Below, one piece after another: positions 44,341 through 55,704 of a DNA stretch of 64,000 nucleotides (its first letter is position 1; each line of letters opens with the position of its first letter). The stretch covers positions 62,001-126,000 of the forward strand of contig OX442421.1 of NCBI GenBank assembly GCA_949361645.1, written 5' to 3'. A model generated the notes under the pieces. That model saw only the letters and a program-made list of their open reading frames with translations. It had not been told where the DNA came from and searched no databases. A program made the position numbers and the translations under genes. Origin of the DNA: Spongilla lacustris (Eukaryota > Porifera > Demospongiae > Spongillida > Spongillidae).

Positions 44341-46290
44341 CAAGTGGGAAATAAATGTTTAGCCTTGAAACAGAAATCACCTAAAATTCATTCATTCTTT
44401 AAAATGAGTCATTCAACTGAATTGGCACCTATTACAACCAATCCCACTCAATATGAAGAAACTAGGTTTGACATTAGTATTGAGCACAATTCCAGTGATA
44501 GTCTAGGGGATTTTGGCTCATTGACAACTACTTCAGCTACAGCAACAAATGTCGTTACATGAACACAGGAGGAATGTAGTAATAGTGCACCTGTAGAAAT
44601 TCTGTCTGATGAGTGCTGCTCACGTGACATTACTGGAGATGACATAAACAATGTTGGCCTCATCACTGCAGGACATGCATCTGCTTTGCCTCAAAAATAT
44701 TCTGAAAGAGAAAGTTCCTTTGCCATCACCAACTCCAGTTCATCGCTATACAAATGGTGGGAAGATATTCGAGCCTACTTTAAAACTCACTGGCTTGATG
44801 ACTATAGTTGGCTTGTCTGACCACCCACCATCACAGAGTGGTGTTTACTCCAAGTACTGCATGCTTTTTGCAAAGCAGCCTCAGAGAAAATGTCGTGGGG
44901 AAGGTCAATTAGGAAAATTAGTTTTGACACCTTTTAAGGATTTTAACAATGCCAAAGGTAAGAAAGGGGTGCTTGAGAAATGTCAATATGATGCTGATTT
45001 CTACTGCAATGTGACAAGCCAAATATTAGGATAGACAGTATCCTTGACTAAGATTGCAGGAACTAGCTGCATCAAACCCATTGGCTCTCAAGAGTATGGT
45101 GGAGTGCATTTTGTACTGATGGTAGGTAAGGAATATCTTTTCGTGGCCATAGAGATGATGCAACTGCCAGTCCAAATTGTAACAAAGGAAATTTTTTTTA
45201 TCCTTGATAGAATTCAGAGCACTGACTGACGCAGTGTTTGGTACATTTTTAGAAAATGTACCAAGGAATGTAATATACATATCCAAAAACAATTCAGAAT
45301 GAATTGATAGAAATATGTTGACACCGGTGACCCAAACAATCCAGTCGTATAGCAAGCATTTTTAGATCTTATGCAGCTTGAAAGAACTAACTCAGAGACT
45401 GTATGCACAAAGCGTGTTGAGTGCTATACATCACGTAATATTGACTTAAACAAAGTACATGCTCAGACGTATGACACAACAAGCTACATATCTTCTTCTC
45501 TAAATGGCGTTCAGGGCAGATTTTGATCCAATTATCCAATCGCCATAATTTGCCTTGCAATGCCCACATTTTAAACTATTCTATCAGTGCAAGTTGCAAG
45601 TTGCAACCCATACGTAATGTCATAGACACAATAAATGAAACCTTTCTATTTTTTCACAATTCACCCAAACGTCAAACATTCCATGAACGTGTTCTTCTCC
45701 TTGACAATTTTAGTGCAGCAAAGCGAACTAAAGTGAAAGGCTTGTGCCGCACACGATGGATGAAGGGCCATGAAGCATACAAGTAGCTTTTTGAACTAGC
45801 ACCAGCCATTGTAATGACAACATATATGATGCCTCATCACCACTTGTACGAAGATGTAGTAGCTGACTGCTCATGGGAAAAGGAAACAAAAGAAAAAGAA
45901 AATGGCTTAGTATCATCCAACAAATGGTTTGAAAATAATGTGGCCTGCTCTGTAACCACTGAAAGGCACAGCAAAACTGCAGAAAAGAGAAGTGGATATT
46001 TATGATGCATATATGAAGATTGATGATACTATATCCTTGCTTCAGGCATTCAGAGGAAATGTTGATACATGTATATGAGGAGGCTAAACTGCTAGCAGAA
46101 TTGATAGGGTCCATAGAAGAAAAACCACGAACTGTTAGAGCAGGGATGCGACAGGAGCATTGCTCCAATGTACAAGTAGCAGAGCTGAGGGTAGTTATTG
46201 GATTGGAGGATTGCAGAGCTTTGCTCCATGGCAACCCAGGCAGATGGAGGGCATGGAGGCTAAGAATGGTGTGTCTGAACTTAGCATAGA
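44341..46290 (+). pseudogene. Decayed hAT transposase (ZMYM6/DUF4371-like)
   Basis: Pieces in several frames follow the order of a ZMYM6-like hAT transposase. An acidic Ser/Thr leader comes first, then a TTF-type zinc-binding region (PPSQSGVYSKYCMLFAKQPQ, GQLGKLVLTPFKDFNNA). Next is RGHRDDATASPNCNKGNF, typical of the start of the DDE fold in this family. Near 45523 comes RNVIDTINETFLFFHNSPKR then LCRTRWMKGHEAYK (the C-x-T-R-W block). It ends with KPRTVRAGMRQEHCSNVQV near 46120. At least four frame changes and several stops are present. Ends and target duplications were not found. Confidence 0.75.
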
Positions 46291-46479
46291 TGAATAATTT
46301 TGTAGTCACGTGATTTTAATTGATGAGAATTGAACATGAAGTGTTGCACGCATAGTGAAGTGAGCGTGGAAAAGATAGTTAGAAGCCCGCCTGTTCGTCG
46401 TACATGGTCCTTCAAGCCTTAAACAACGCAATATAACTGATCAGGATAGCGCTAGAGTTCGAGCAGGTCTACTACTCGA

Positions 46480-47990
46480 ATTATCGCCCAGGCTCATGAA
46501 GCCATCGAGTCCATGCAAACTAGTCTCACTACATTCAAACGCTTTGTTTCTACCCTTCGTGAGAAGACAGACATCATTTTGAAGTTAGACTGAAGTTACC
46601 TTGGAAGAGGAAGATCAGATGTCATTAAGGAGATCGAAAAAGCCGACGTTTACATAGAAAAGATTGAAGAAGCCAACGTTTACCGAGAGAAGATTGAACT
46701 AGCCATTATTGCAATTGTACAGGCTGTTATTGGCATGAAGGCAAGTCGCATTGTCAGTGACCGTTCAGAAGATAGGACTCAACCCTCGAACGTTTCGGTG
46801 GACACCCCCTAACGAAACACTAACCCGTTTGACCAGCTGCTAGCTGGAAACTCTCGTCCTACGTCTCCATCCCAAATCCAAAAGCATACTACCGCTTCGA
46901 GAACAATTTCACCACATGACGACGGTACACGTTCAAGCCCTCCTCCTGCATGATCCCCAGTCCACACAGCTGAGCGCATGGACCAAAGGTAAAACTCCCG
47001 AAGCTTTCATTTAATGGTGAGCCAACGTATTGAATCACATTTGAATAATCTATACACGACAACTCTGAGCTTTCTGATGCTGATCGTTTTAATTATTTAC
47101 ACTCATTGCTCGAGGGTACTACTATTTCTGGCCTGTCCCTGACTTCCACCAACTATGCTGAGGCAATTGCCTTACTCAAGAAGAGGTTTGGTAACAGACA
47201 ACAGATCGTAAAAAAACACATGGATCAGCTTTTAGCTTTAGAACCTGTTACTTCCCTGCGTGATCTTAAGGGACTCCGATGACTGTATGATAAAATCGAG
47301 GCTCACGTCAGAAGTCTGAAGGGACTTGGCATTTCTTCTGAATCATACAGCAGCATGTTATCTTCAGTCCTAATGAGCTCAAGAGCTGTGTGTGATTGTC
47401 AGTAGACAGACTGGAACAGACCCCTGGAATTGCGATGACTTGATGCAAATGGTTGAAGGGGAACTTGAAGCAAGAGAGAGAGCCACTGTAGCCTCCATAG
47501 AACCAGCTGCGCCTTCACGAAGGGCTGGCAAGGTGGACCCAACTATATCTGCCGTCTTGCTTCAAAGGAACTCACAGCCTTACAGGAATCGGAGGCATGA
47601 GATTGCCCACAATTACAGCAAACTCATACACCTGTACTGTTACAGACAGCAGTGAGACGATTCTTTGCAATCCCTATCAGTTGTCCTTATCTACTTAAAC
47701 TAGAATCATCCTTGATAGTGGCAGTCAACGCTCTTACATAACTCAAGGACTAAGGGAAGACTTGGTTTTGTGTCCAGAAAGAGTGGTTGTTAAGACATTT
47801 GGCTCCACAGATGAGAAGGCACTCCAATTGTGACTTGTCAAGTTGCTCAGATGGAGACAACCTGGTGCTAGAGTTCCTTGTTGTTCCACTCATTTGTGAG
47901 GCATTGTCAGGTCAAGTCATAAGCTGTGCTCTCGATAATTACCCACACTTGGTAGGACTGAATCTGGCAGAAAAGGAGTAGCCGTAACCA
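46480..47990 (+). pseudogene. BEL/Pao gag-protease remnant
   Basis: The leader reads HEAIESMQTSLTTFKRFVST then IEKADVYIEKIEEANVYREK, the helical N-terminal region of BEL/Pao gag. A DUF1759-like core follows near 47000-47400: LSDADRFNYLHSLLEGTTIS, NYAEAIALLKKRFGNRQQI, LYDKIEAHVRSLKGLGIS. Near 47440, MVEGELEAR marks the end of gag. Near 47702, IILDSGSQRSYITQGLRE is the A17-type Pao protease active site. Stops and shifts interrupt the reading throughout, and no reverse transcriptase follows. A TTAA element begins at 48032. Confidence 0.8.
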
Positions 47991-48031
47991 AAGGAATTAA
48001 ATAGCCCTGTACCATTGCAAAGCCTGTAACA

Positions 48032-48888
48032 TTAACGGTTTAACCGCTGAAGACGGATTTATCCGTCATGAATAATTAGACACGTAACCGCCAATGACGG
48101 ATTTATCCGTCATGGCAACATAGGGCTAAAAGAGCGTACGACAACTTCGCACAGAATTGTTTCTATTTAGCCAAACCTTGTATATAACTAGTAGACAGGT
48201 ATGCGAACAGGTATCAACAAGGTTTCAGTATCGCTCCGTTGACAAAAATACGTTTCTATAGTGCCCAAAAGTTATTAAATTTGGGTGTGTCCGAGCATTA
48301 TGTGAGGACAGCTGGTACGGTCGTATTGAACGGTATATTGGTGTCTTGAAACGTTACAAAGATGACTCAGGGTCAAGACAACATGTTGTGAGTTAGTAGT
48401 GTTCAGCTTTCCTAAAGAAAGAAAACGGCAAGAGTTCAAAATATGCTCCATGATAAATAATGTTGGGACAATTCAATGTACGGCGCTCGTGCGTACGCTT
48501 GCACAGTTCAGCTTGTTTTCACGCAACAAATCGTATATAAAATACATGCCTTCATCCTTGAATACTTGCCTAACAGTCCAGCGACGATAGTAGATAGATT
48601 TCAAGTTCATAGCGTCTATGGCAACGGGAGCGTCTCTCTAGATAGCCGACTCATTCACTCACGGTAGGTTACAGATACCTTGCCAGTGTGCTACAAACAA
48701 TCAGCTCATACCAGCGTGTAGAGAAATCACTACTCTAACTGAATTTCAAAAGTTGCCCTTAGAAGACTTGTTCGGTTCAAAAGTTATTTGGTGCCAATGA
48801 CACTGTATCTAAAAATAGCTAATATCAATAATTAAATTCCGCGGTTACGTAGCATATTTGATAATTAATTTAGCTGGTAAACCGTTAA
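48032..48888 (-). mobile_element. Short TTAA-target element, family B (MITE)
   Basis: An 857-bp unit bounded by TTAA at 48032-48035 and 48885-48888, with imperfect TIRs (CGGTTTAACC against CGGTTTACC). One end carries GACGGATTTATCCGTC twice, at 48052-48067 and 48096-48111, each lying 16 and 60 bp inside the TTAA. The other end (GCTAAATTAATT, then ACGTAACCGCGGAATT) resembles the left end of family A. It is thus a relative of family A in the opposite orientation. No coding sequence recognised. Confidence 0.85.
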
Positions 48889-49072
48889 GATATTGCCAAA
48901 TTCGAAATCCGGTCCTTTTAGGACGTTAAAGCATAAATTGTGTAGTATACCTATTTAACGGTATTGCCACAAATTATAAACGATAAACATTGCCATACTA
49001 TTTATTTATTTTTGTGCTACCTAAGTCTATGGTAGTAAGGTTTTGGTAGTTATCTGGTGATTTTGCTGCAAA

Positions 49073-49294
49073 ATGAATTCTGACCAATTTGAGAGATACT
49101 GCGAAGCAAAAGAAGACCTCCAATCGAGTGCCACTGATTTTATAGAAGTATGCCAGACGATGACTACGGAAATGGAAGTCGTAAGCAAAGTTATTAAGTT
49201 TAAGACCGATTTTGGCAGAAATATTTTAATACGAAAGAGAAATAAAGGGATACACCGCTCCTCCACCTCAAAATGCTGCAAGCTGATTCGCTAA
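49073..49294 (+). other. Possible gene start, 73 codons, unrecognised
   Basis: ATG-started frame with acidic helical composition (MNSDQFERYCEAKEDLQSSA, then DFIEVCQTMTTEMEVV). The first 45 residues look protein-like and the end is basic. It could be a first exon belonging with the ankyrin-like piece at 49685. No family recognised. Confidence 0.3.
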
Positions 49295-49684
49295 TGTTCT
49301 TGACCCTATTCCACCGCCGTTTAGTATAGACACTGGAGCCAGTAACTACACTTATATGGCAAGTAGTGCAAGCGACGTTCAAAGCATGATGACTTGACTC
49401 TATGACGTCTCCAATGATTAAAGCTATCTGACGAGGTTTCGGTAGAAGAACTTAAATTATGCCTACAACAGATGCAGCTGTAGACAACATGTGGAGTAGT
49501 ACAAGCACCAGCTGTTGCTGTTGTGTCTACAATGAAATTCATATATAGCGCTGAATATTGATTTAGTATCGGAATGGAGTGTACTGATAATTTAATTATA
49601 AAAAAAGAGCATATGATAACTATGATTGGAATTTTGACTATAAAATAACACACTGAATTCGTACACTACCCTACTGACAAGGGA

Positions 49685-49870
49685 GGTACCATGCTATTGC
49701 ACGGAGCTACCTTTGGGGATCATAGCATTGTACAGACACTGCTAACTTATGGCACAGATTATGATGTAAACCATCAGAATGACGATGGCCTTACCTCCCC
49801 TCCACGTCATCACTATGGCAGGCAACTAGATACATTGCGCCTGTTGCTTAAATATTGTGACAACCGCTAG
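49685..49870 (+). pseudogene. Ankyrin-repeat-like fragment
   Basis: A 61-codon open block reads MLLHGATFGDHSIVQTLLTY then GTDYDVNHQNDDGLT and LDTLRLLLKYCD. This fits about one and a half ankyrin repeats (G-x-x-L-L-H-x-A-x-x-G ... V-x-x-L-L-x-x-G-x-D-x-x-x-x-x-x-x-D-G-x-T). It ends at TAG. Only a fragment is visible; whether it belongs to the following Ulp1-like frame is unknown. Confidence 0.55.
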
Positions 49871-50283
49871 TTGCCAATAGGAATTCACTAAACTAAGGAA
49901 ATGGCACAATTCCTTGACGTTGTGTTTAATGTGGGTTTGCCATGGCAACAAGATGGGTTACCTTGATAAGGTCATTAGGAGCAATATGTTTACCCGGGGG
50001 TACAATTGGACACCTGGGTGGGCAGCAAAAAAAGTTTTTGCGGTTCGATCACGAAAAGGCTTTAATCCTTTCGGTACGCATTAAATGCTAGCGGACCTAT
50101 CCAATACACTTCGACCAATCCACATGGAGTAATGGTTAGCAATGTTTTTAGTCATCAATACCTTGACACTGATGAAAGTATTGAACAATCATCCTACGGT
50201 GGCAGTGATTACAAGACAACTTTGACAACTTTGCAACAAGCTCCCCACAAAAAAACTGTGCTTTGTTAATGCCTTTTAACTGA

Positions 50284-51137
50284 ATGAGTTTTTCCCCTAT
50301 ATGTAAACTGCCATCAGTGCCAATAGAGAGTCCTCAGCACAGGAACGAGTCACCCACAGCTTCAAGTGTACAAAAATCAGCAAGAAAAAATTCTACTGTT
50401 TTAACATCATCCTCGGTGCCTAAAATACCTCAAGCATTCAAAACCAATGCAGCACCATTTTGGATCGAATCACTGCATTTGCTGATGTCAGATTATGATG
50501 CGCTTCTGCATGGAAGTTGGGGTTACAGACAACACTGTAAATGCAGGACAAATCATTATCAAATATACATTTCCTCACATCTGTGGGCTGCAGAACATTT
50601 GACTCGGCATGAATCTTCAATTTGATGTTCAGGCAGCGTTTCCCACAGCATAGCAAAAACAGTGCGCTCCGCCCTGTTTGAATTTTGCGGGGAAATGGGC
50701 GTGGCCTTTACTCATTCGCAGTTTGCGATCGCGCGAGCGCATAAATCACGATAGAAATTGAACGCGCGCGACGGACTGTTTGAACCAGTGCAATCGGCCA
50801 AAAGCGGACAGCACCCCCCCCCCTTCACTGGTCGAATTGGCCAATGCGAACGTGGGCGGTACCGCATACGCTAATTAATCATTAATTATTCATGAGCGCC
50901 CTGTTTGAAATGCATTCTGAGGGAAACACTGTTCAGGCAACAGAATTTGTTCAAATTCTGCATATAGATGGTAACCATAGGATTACAATTTCGACAATGG
51001 GATGCAAAGTAGGAGAAGTGAATCTGTATGATTGCAACCAATGTGAATCCCTCGCTTCTACCATAGATATAACACATAGGGATTGGCAACACCAGGCTCT
51101 CAATGGTAATAGGCTCCTTTCGGATGTAACCCCGTAA
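50284..51137 (+). pseudogene. Ulp1-like protease fragment split by a hAT MITE
   Basis: After a Ser/Pro-rich leader (50284-50450) the text reads WIESLHLLMSDYDALLHGSW. A frame change gives TDNTVNAGQIIIKYTFPHIC and GLQN. The frame next to the MITE then reads LGMNLQFDVQ and, beyond it, ATEFVQILHIDGNHRITIST then GEVNLYD. This is the same protease type as at 24.6-24.9 kb (Q-I-L-H ... G-N-H-x-x-T-I-S ... N-x-Y-D). The Trp normally after the His of GNHW is Arg here, the aspartate region is YDC, and the cysteine segment is not found. It is non-functional. Confidence 0.75.
50634..50931. mobile_element. hAT-type MITE, 298 bp
   Basis: Ends CAGCGTTTCCC (left) and GGGAAACACTG (right) form the CAGYGTTTCCC terminus common in hAT elements. 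TTCAGG(CA) is present on both sides; the 8-bp copy TTCAGGCA on the left overlaps the first two element bases. The flanks rejoin in frame in a Ulp1-like sequence. The interior is CpG-rich with a C run at 50815-50824 and no ORF. Confidence 0.85.
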
Positions 51138-52003
51138 CGGCGGAAGAGCAGTAAATGAATAAAATTGAGCAGTAAATGAATAAAATTGAGCATGGCGGTG
51201 TTGACTGATATTCCAGACCAAGACTTCAAGTTTGAGTTTTAAGCCCTATACGTAGCGTTATGGACAAATACAGTGTACCAATCTGTTCTATCCGAGTTTC
51301 TGAAGGCATGCGAAGGGACTGGGAAGCAGGGCTATCTGTTACTTTTGTCACAAATTCATTCGAAGGATGCGTACAAAAGGCTATATATCTCCATAAGGGT
51401 ATATCATAAGTCTGTGGAACAAACACAAAGGCACAGTTTAATCACTTCATCGTATTTAGGACAATTCAGGTTTGGAGCAAGTGTGTAAACTACGTTCAAA
51501 ACAGGTACAACAAACTACAGATATGTAACGGGTACGAGTACCCATCAGTATCTTGTGTTAGGTACAAAGAGTTCCAGATCAGCTTGGATGAGGGCACGCA
51601 GGGACAAAATTACAATGCAAGGAGGGGTCATGCGTTCATATATTTACGGGCACACGACTACCAAGGGTACAACTAGTTGGGTCGCGCAATAATTGGGCCA
51701 ATATAGCGATAAATCTTGCTCGTATCGCTTTTCTTTTGTATCTATAAATATCTCTCTGAACACATATCCCAGTACGACACCCAGTAGTATTGAGCTACAT
51801 ATAGTCACAAATATTAATATCAGGTAAGTAGTAGGTAAGGAGGAGTAGGGGTAGTGGTAGGTAAGGGGAGGAGTAGTAGGGGTAGTAGGTAAGAGGAGGA
51901 GTAGGGTAGTAGTAGGAATAGGGGTAGGCATAGTTTCATTTACAATGTAGCTTGGTGTGCGTGTGTGTGTGCGTGCGTGCTGTAGTAAACCCTTGAATAA
52001 GTA
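51138..52003. other. No recognised gene; simple repeats
   Basis: Contains a 19-bp direct repeat agtaaatgaataaaattga near 51152-51189 and a gtaggtaaggaggagtag-type purine repeat at about 51830-51925. The small open frames are repeat-derived or chance. Confidence 0.5.
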
Positions 52004-53670
52004 CGACTAAAGGGGGTGAGGCGTGCGGAAGGAAGGCCTCTCGTTACACTACTGCAGTGTTACATGCACTGGAGTGTAGGGACGGGTCAGTAACATTTTT
52101 TATAAGTACGCGGGGGAGAGAGGGAGGGGATTGAACTCAGCCCACACACACTCTACTATGTATCACACAGAGGCTCATATCACATATAAGTATAGAGGCA
52201 CTCATCACCCAACAAGCACATATCACACAGGTACACACAAATAAACATTAAAGTCCACACATCCCAACGTCAATTACATACCACCTACCACTTAGTCTAC
52301 ATACATTCTTATTACACCACACATCCCATACATCTCCATCGTGTTCCTACATCACCACTGTACACTTCCTCTTTCACCATCATCCCTCCCCCACCCTCCA
52401 TCACAACAACCCACCCACCACTATACCTCCATCACCATGTACCCAATCACCACTGTGTTCTACATCTTCTCCCCACCCACCATCACCCCAGTACCTCCAT
52501 TTTTCATCACATCACCACAGTACCCCTCCATCCACTGAGCATCCAACTGTCAACAACTCTCAAAATCACCTAGTACACAATGCAAACTATACTCAAACAA
52601 GCTGCATCACCCATTACACCCTCCACCAAAAGTAATTGTAGGTGTGTGGGGATATACATGTATATGAAGCTTGTGTGAGCAAAGTTAAAACAAAACTTGA
52701 AATGCAGTAAAGCTTCATTAGTGGCCTAGAAGATACGTGAATGGGTCAAAATAAGCTGCTCCTACAGATAAAGGCGTAATATAGAGTATGCGTGCAATAA
52801 TTAGAACTAAAGGGGGTGAGACAGGTGGAAGGAAGGCCCCTTGCGTTTGGCCAAACATTCTAATATGGGGAAGTACCCATGTTACACTACTGCAGAGTTA
52901 CATGCCACTGGAGTGTAGGAATGGGTCAATGAAATTAAGTACGCTGATGGGGAGGGAGAGAGGGGGGTTGAGCCCCTCAGCCCACACATACATGTACTCT
53001 ATGCCTATACATGTATCACACACATATCACAGAGGGGTACTCATCACCCCATAAGAACTATCACACAGGCACACATAACATTCTAAAGTTAAAATAAATT
53101 TCCCAAAGCCTATACATACCACCTACAATTTCCAACCACTTAGTCTACATTAAATTTTATGACTCTATACATCTAGCAAATCACAATCTGTTCCTACACC
53201 ACCACTGTACCCTTCCCCTTTCACCATCATCTCTCCACCCATCCATCACAACTGTACCCTCACCTACCATCAACACTGTAACCTCCGCCCACCATGATAC
53301 CTCCATCACCACTATACCCCTCCATCACCCAACCACAACTGTGTTCTACATCACTATTTCACCCTCTCCCCACCCACCATCACCCCAGTACCTCCACTTT
53401 TCATCACATCACCACAGTACCACTCCCACCATACAACTGTCAACAACTCTCAACATGATGTCATCTAGATTCACCTAGCAAACAACACAAACTATATTCA
53501 AACAAGCTGCATCATCCATTAAACGCATGAAACAGTTCACCCCTCCACCAAAAGTAATTGTAGGTGTATGGGATATATATGAAACTAGTGTGAGCAAAGT
53601 TAAAACATACCTTGCAATGCAGTAAAGCTTCATTAGTGGCCTAGAAAATACGTGAATGGGTCAAAAAGAA
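52004..53670 (+). repeat. Tandem duplication, two copies of about 0.75-0.87 kb
   Basis: Copy A 52004-52755 and copy B 52804-53670 share, in the same order, actaaagggggtgag, ggaaggaaggcc, ttacactactgcag, tatcacacagg, pyrimidine/ac-rich blocks, aaaagtaattgtaggtgt and taaagcttcattagtggcct. They differ by indels, for example a 40-bp insertion near 52846 in copy B. The middle is low-complexity CA/CT-rich. No coding potential. Confidence 0.9.
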
Positions 53671-54019
53671 GCTTCGGTCGGCTTTGCAAGAGGGATTGAA
53701 ACTGTTTGTCTTCAAGATTCTGTGACAAAACATGTCGATTCATTGGTGTCACTGTGGATGGACTTGTCCGCAAACAGTATTCCGCATCATAGTAATGATA
53801 TTACGCAATAGTGGGCGTATATTAGAACATAATAGCTAATATATCAGCAAGTGATGTCTGGCGGAGAATTTGACATTCTTTCGTTTGTTTACTCTTTCCT
53901 GATAAACAATGACATGTTAAACGCAGCAGTAGGCCTGCGAACAGATGCCGACCAAAAAGTATGTGCCAGTTGCTAGGCCTAAGTAAATATGCTTTTTAGT
54001 ACATAGTCAGCTGCTACGT

Positions 54020-54250
54020 ACACAGACACACGCACATACACGGGCACACACGCACATACACAGACACGGACACACGCACATACACAGACACACGCACATA
54101 CACAGACACACGGACACACGCACATACACAGACACGGACACACACACACACACACACACGCACATACACGGATACACGCACATACACAGACACACGCACA
54201 GACACACGCACATACTCTCACCAAACGCACACAACACACACATACACACA
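54020..54250. repeat. (CA)-rich microsatellite
   Basis: Interrupted cacacgcacatacacagaca units of variable length. The Cys/Val-rich minus-strand open frames are artefacts. Confidence 0.95.
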
Positions 54251-55155
54251 AAGCTGTACTCTCTGGAAAATAAAGCTCCGGAATACAGCTGCCAAACAGA
54301 CAATCTCTAACGTCAGAGTAGTGTTGTAGTGAGGGTGAAGGCCATCGCCCTCGTCTGACAAACTAAAACGTAAATGTCTTCGCGTTTCTTTTTCTATTTT
54401 TTGTATTATGTCGTAAAGAAAGATCGACATGTTTGCATGGTAACAATATAACTATTTCCCCAGACCATCTTATATATGATGGATGGTCCAGGTCTGGAGG
54501 ATGTTGTCAAGTGGTACAGAGGGATGTAAGTTGAAGTTATTAATGATCAATAAGCATGTGAAAATGCACAAGTAAATAAAAGCATTCTCTATGAGAAATT
54601 TGGTGGTACGGTATATAGGATTGGAATGGAAGGGAACAAGAGTCTAATAATAAGGGAAGATGTAATAGTCCTACATTTACATGAATACCATACCACACAC
54701 ATGCGCAATGCGCTTCCAATGTATACACACATACTTACACACAATCTCACTCCCAGGAGTACCAAACGGCCAGCTAGTGATGACACAACAGCTGCACCTC
54801 CAACCAAAATCAAGGGTGAGGGAGGTTGAAGGGTGTGGTATATCTGGGACAGTTGAGAAGTACTACATGTATCAATTTTATAGCATTTCATTGTTATTTG
54901 TATTTGTAGCCTGGAAATTACAAGTCTTGGCATTGGTCTAGGCACAAGCTTAAGGTGCATTACGAGCCTGGGCATTGTTGCATTATGAGCCTGGGCATTG
55001 GTCAGGGCACCAGGTGCATTACAAACAGATACATTATTGGCTACATATATAGTACATTGCTCTTCTCGTTCCACAGCTGTATTTAAGCCAACTGCTGTTA
55101 CCAAGGTATGTTGATATAGTTCCATCAAAAGAAAAAAATAATGGCTTGTTACGTA
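54251..55155. other. No recognised gene
   Basis: A 24-bp phrase with gcctgggcattg is repeated at 54965-55010. The minus open frame 54589-55128 shows no domain. Confidence 0.4.
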
Positions 55156-55456
55156 CAGTGCCGTCCACCCACAAGTTCACACTCGCGTGCGCTCGACTCG
55201 CGTATGACTCGATCGAGTGCAATAATGACTCTCGCGCCTTAGCTCAAAGCAAAACAGCTGGAACAAAAACATATACTATTAGTAGCTTGAAACTAACATA
55301 ATCATCTGTAGGTATGCTGTAAATAGGTATTTGAGTGACGCTCGCAACAGCGCGCGTATCGAGGGCTAATTGCACTCGCTAATTGACTCGCACGCGACTC
55401 GCGCTCGACTCGCATACATGTGCGTGCGAGTGTGAACTTGTGGGTGGACGGCACTG
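55156..55456. mobile_element. TA-target MITE with perfect 31-bp TIRs
   Basis: The left end starts CAGTGCCGTCCACCCACAAG at 55156, and the right end at 55456 is its exact reverse complement over 31 bp. TA flanks both sides (55154-55155, 55457-55458), as in Tc1/mariner-like elements. The 301-bp interior is dense in cgactcgc motifs and has no ORF. A diverged relative lies at about 59640-59770. Confidence 0.9.
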
Positions 55457-55541
55457 TATCTTAGTAACACAGTTCAATGTCACATGAAAGAACTATTATT
55501 GTTTAAACACAAACCATTTATCTGGTGTGGGGGATTGAGGC

Positions 55542-55662
55542 TGTGATGTTTTCGACTTACTAATTAACTAAATGTTAGTGCAGTGTGTGATTGACTCGCG
55601 TGATGTTGGATTGAGTGTGCATGCTGTTTGAATCTGTTGCCATCGAGAGTAAGTATTTCACA
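55542..55662 (+). repeat. 5' LTR of gypsy element 2
   Basis: 121 bp, TGTGATGTTTTCGACTTAC...TATTTCACA; partner of 63254-63374. Confidence 0.95.
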
Positions 55663-55663
55663 G

Positions 55664-55680
55664 TGGTGACGAGGGTGGGA
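55664..55680 (+). promoter_or_regulatory. Primer-binding site, gypsy element 2
   Basis: TGGTGACGAGGGTGGGA begins one base after the 5' LTR. The tRNA is not identified. Confidence 0.7.
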
Positions 55681-55704
55681 TTACTAACCTAGTGGTGACG
55701 GACT

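Noticed and set aside
53979..54303. Cys/Val-rich frames on the minus strand
   Set aside because: CA microsatellite translation.
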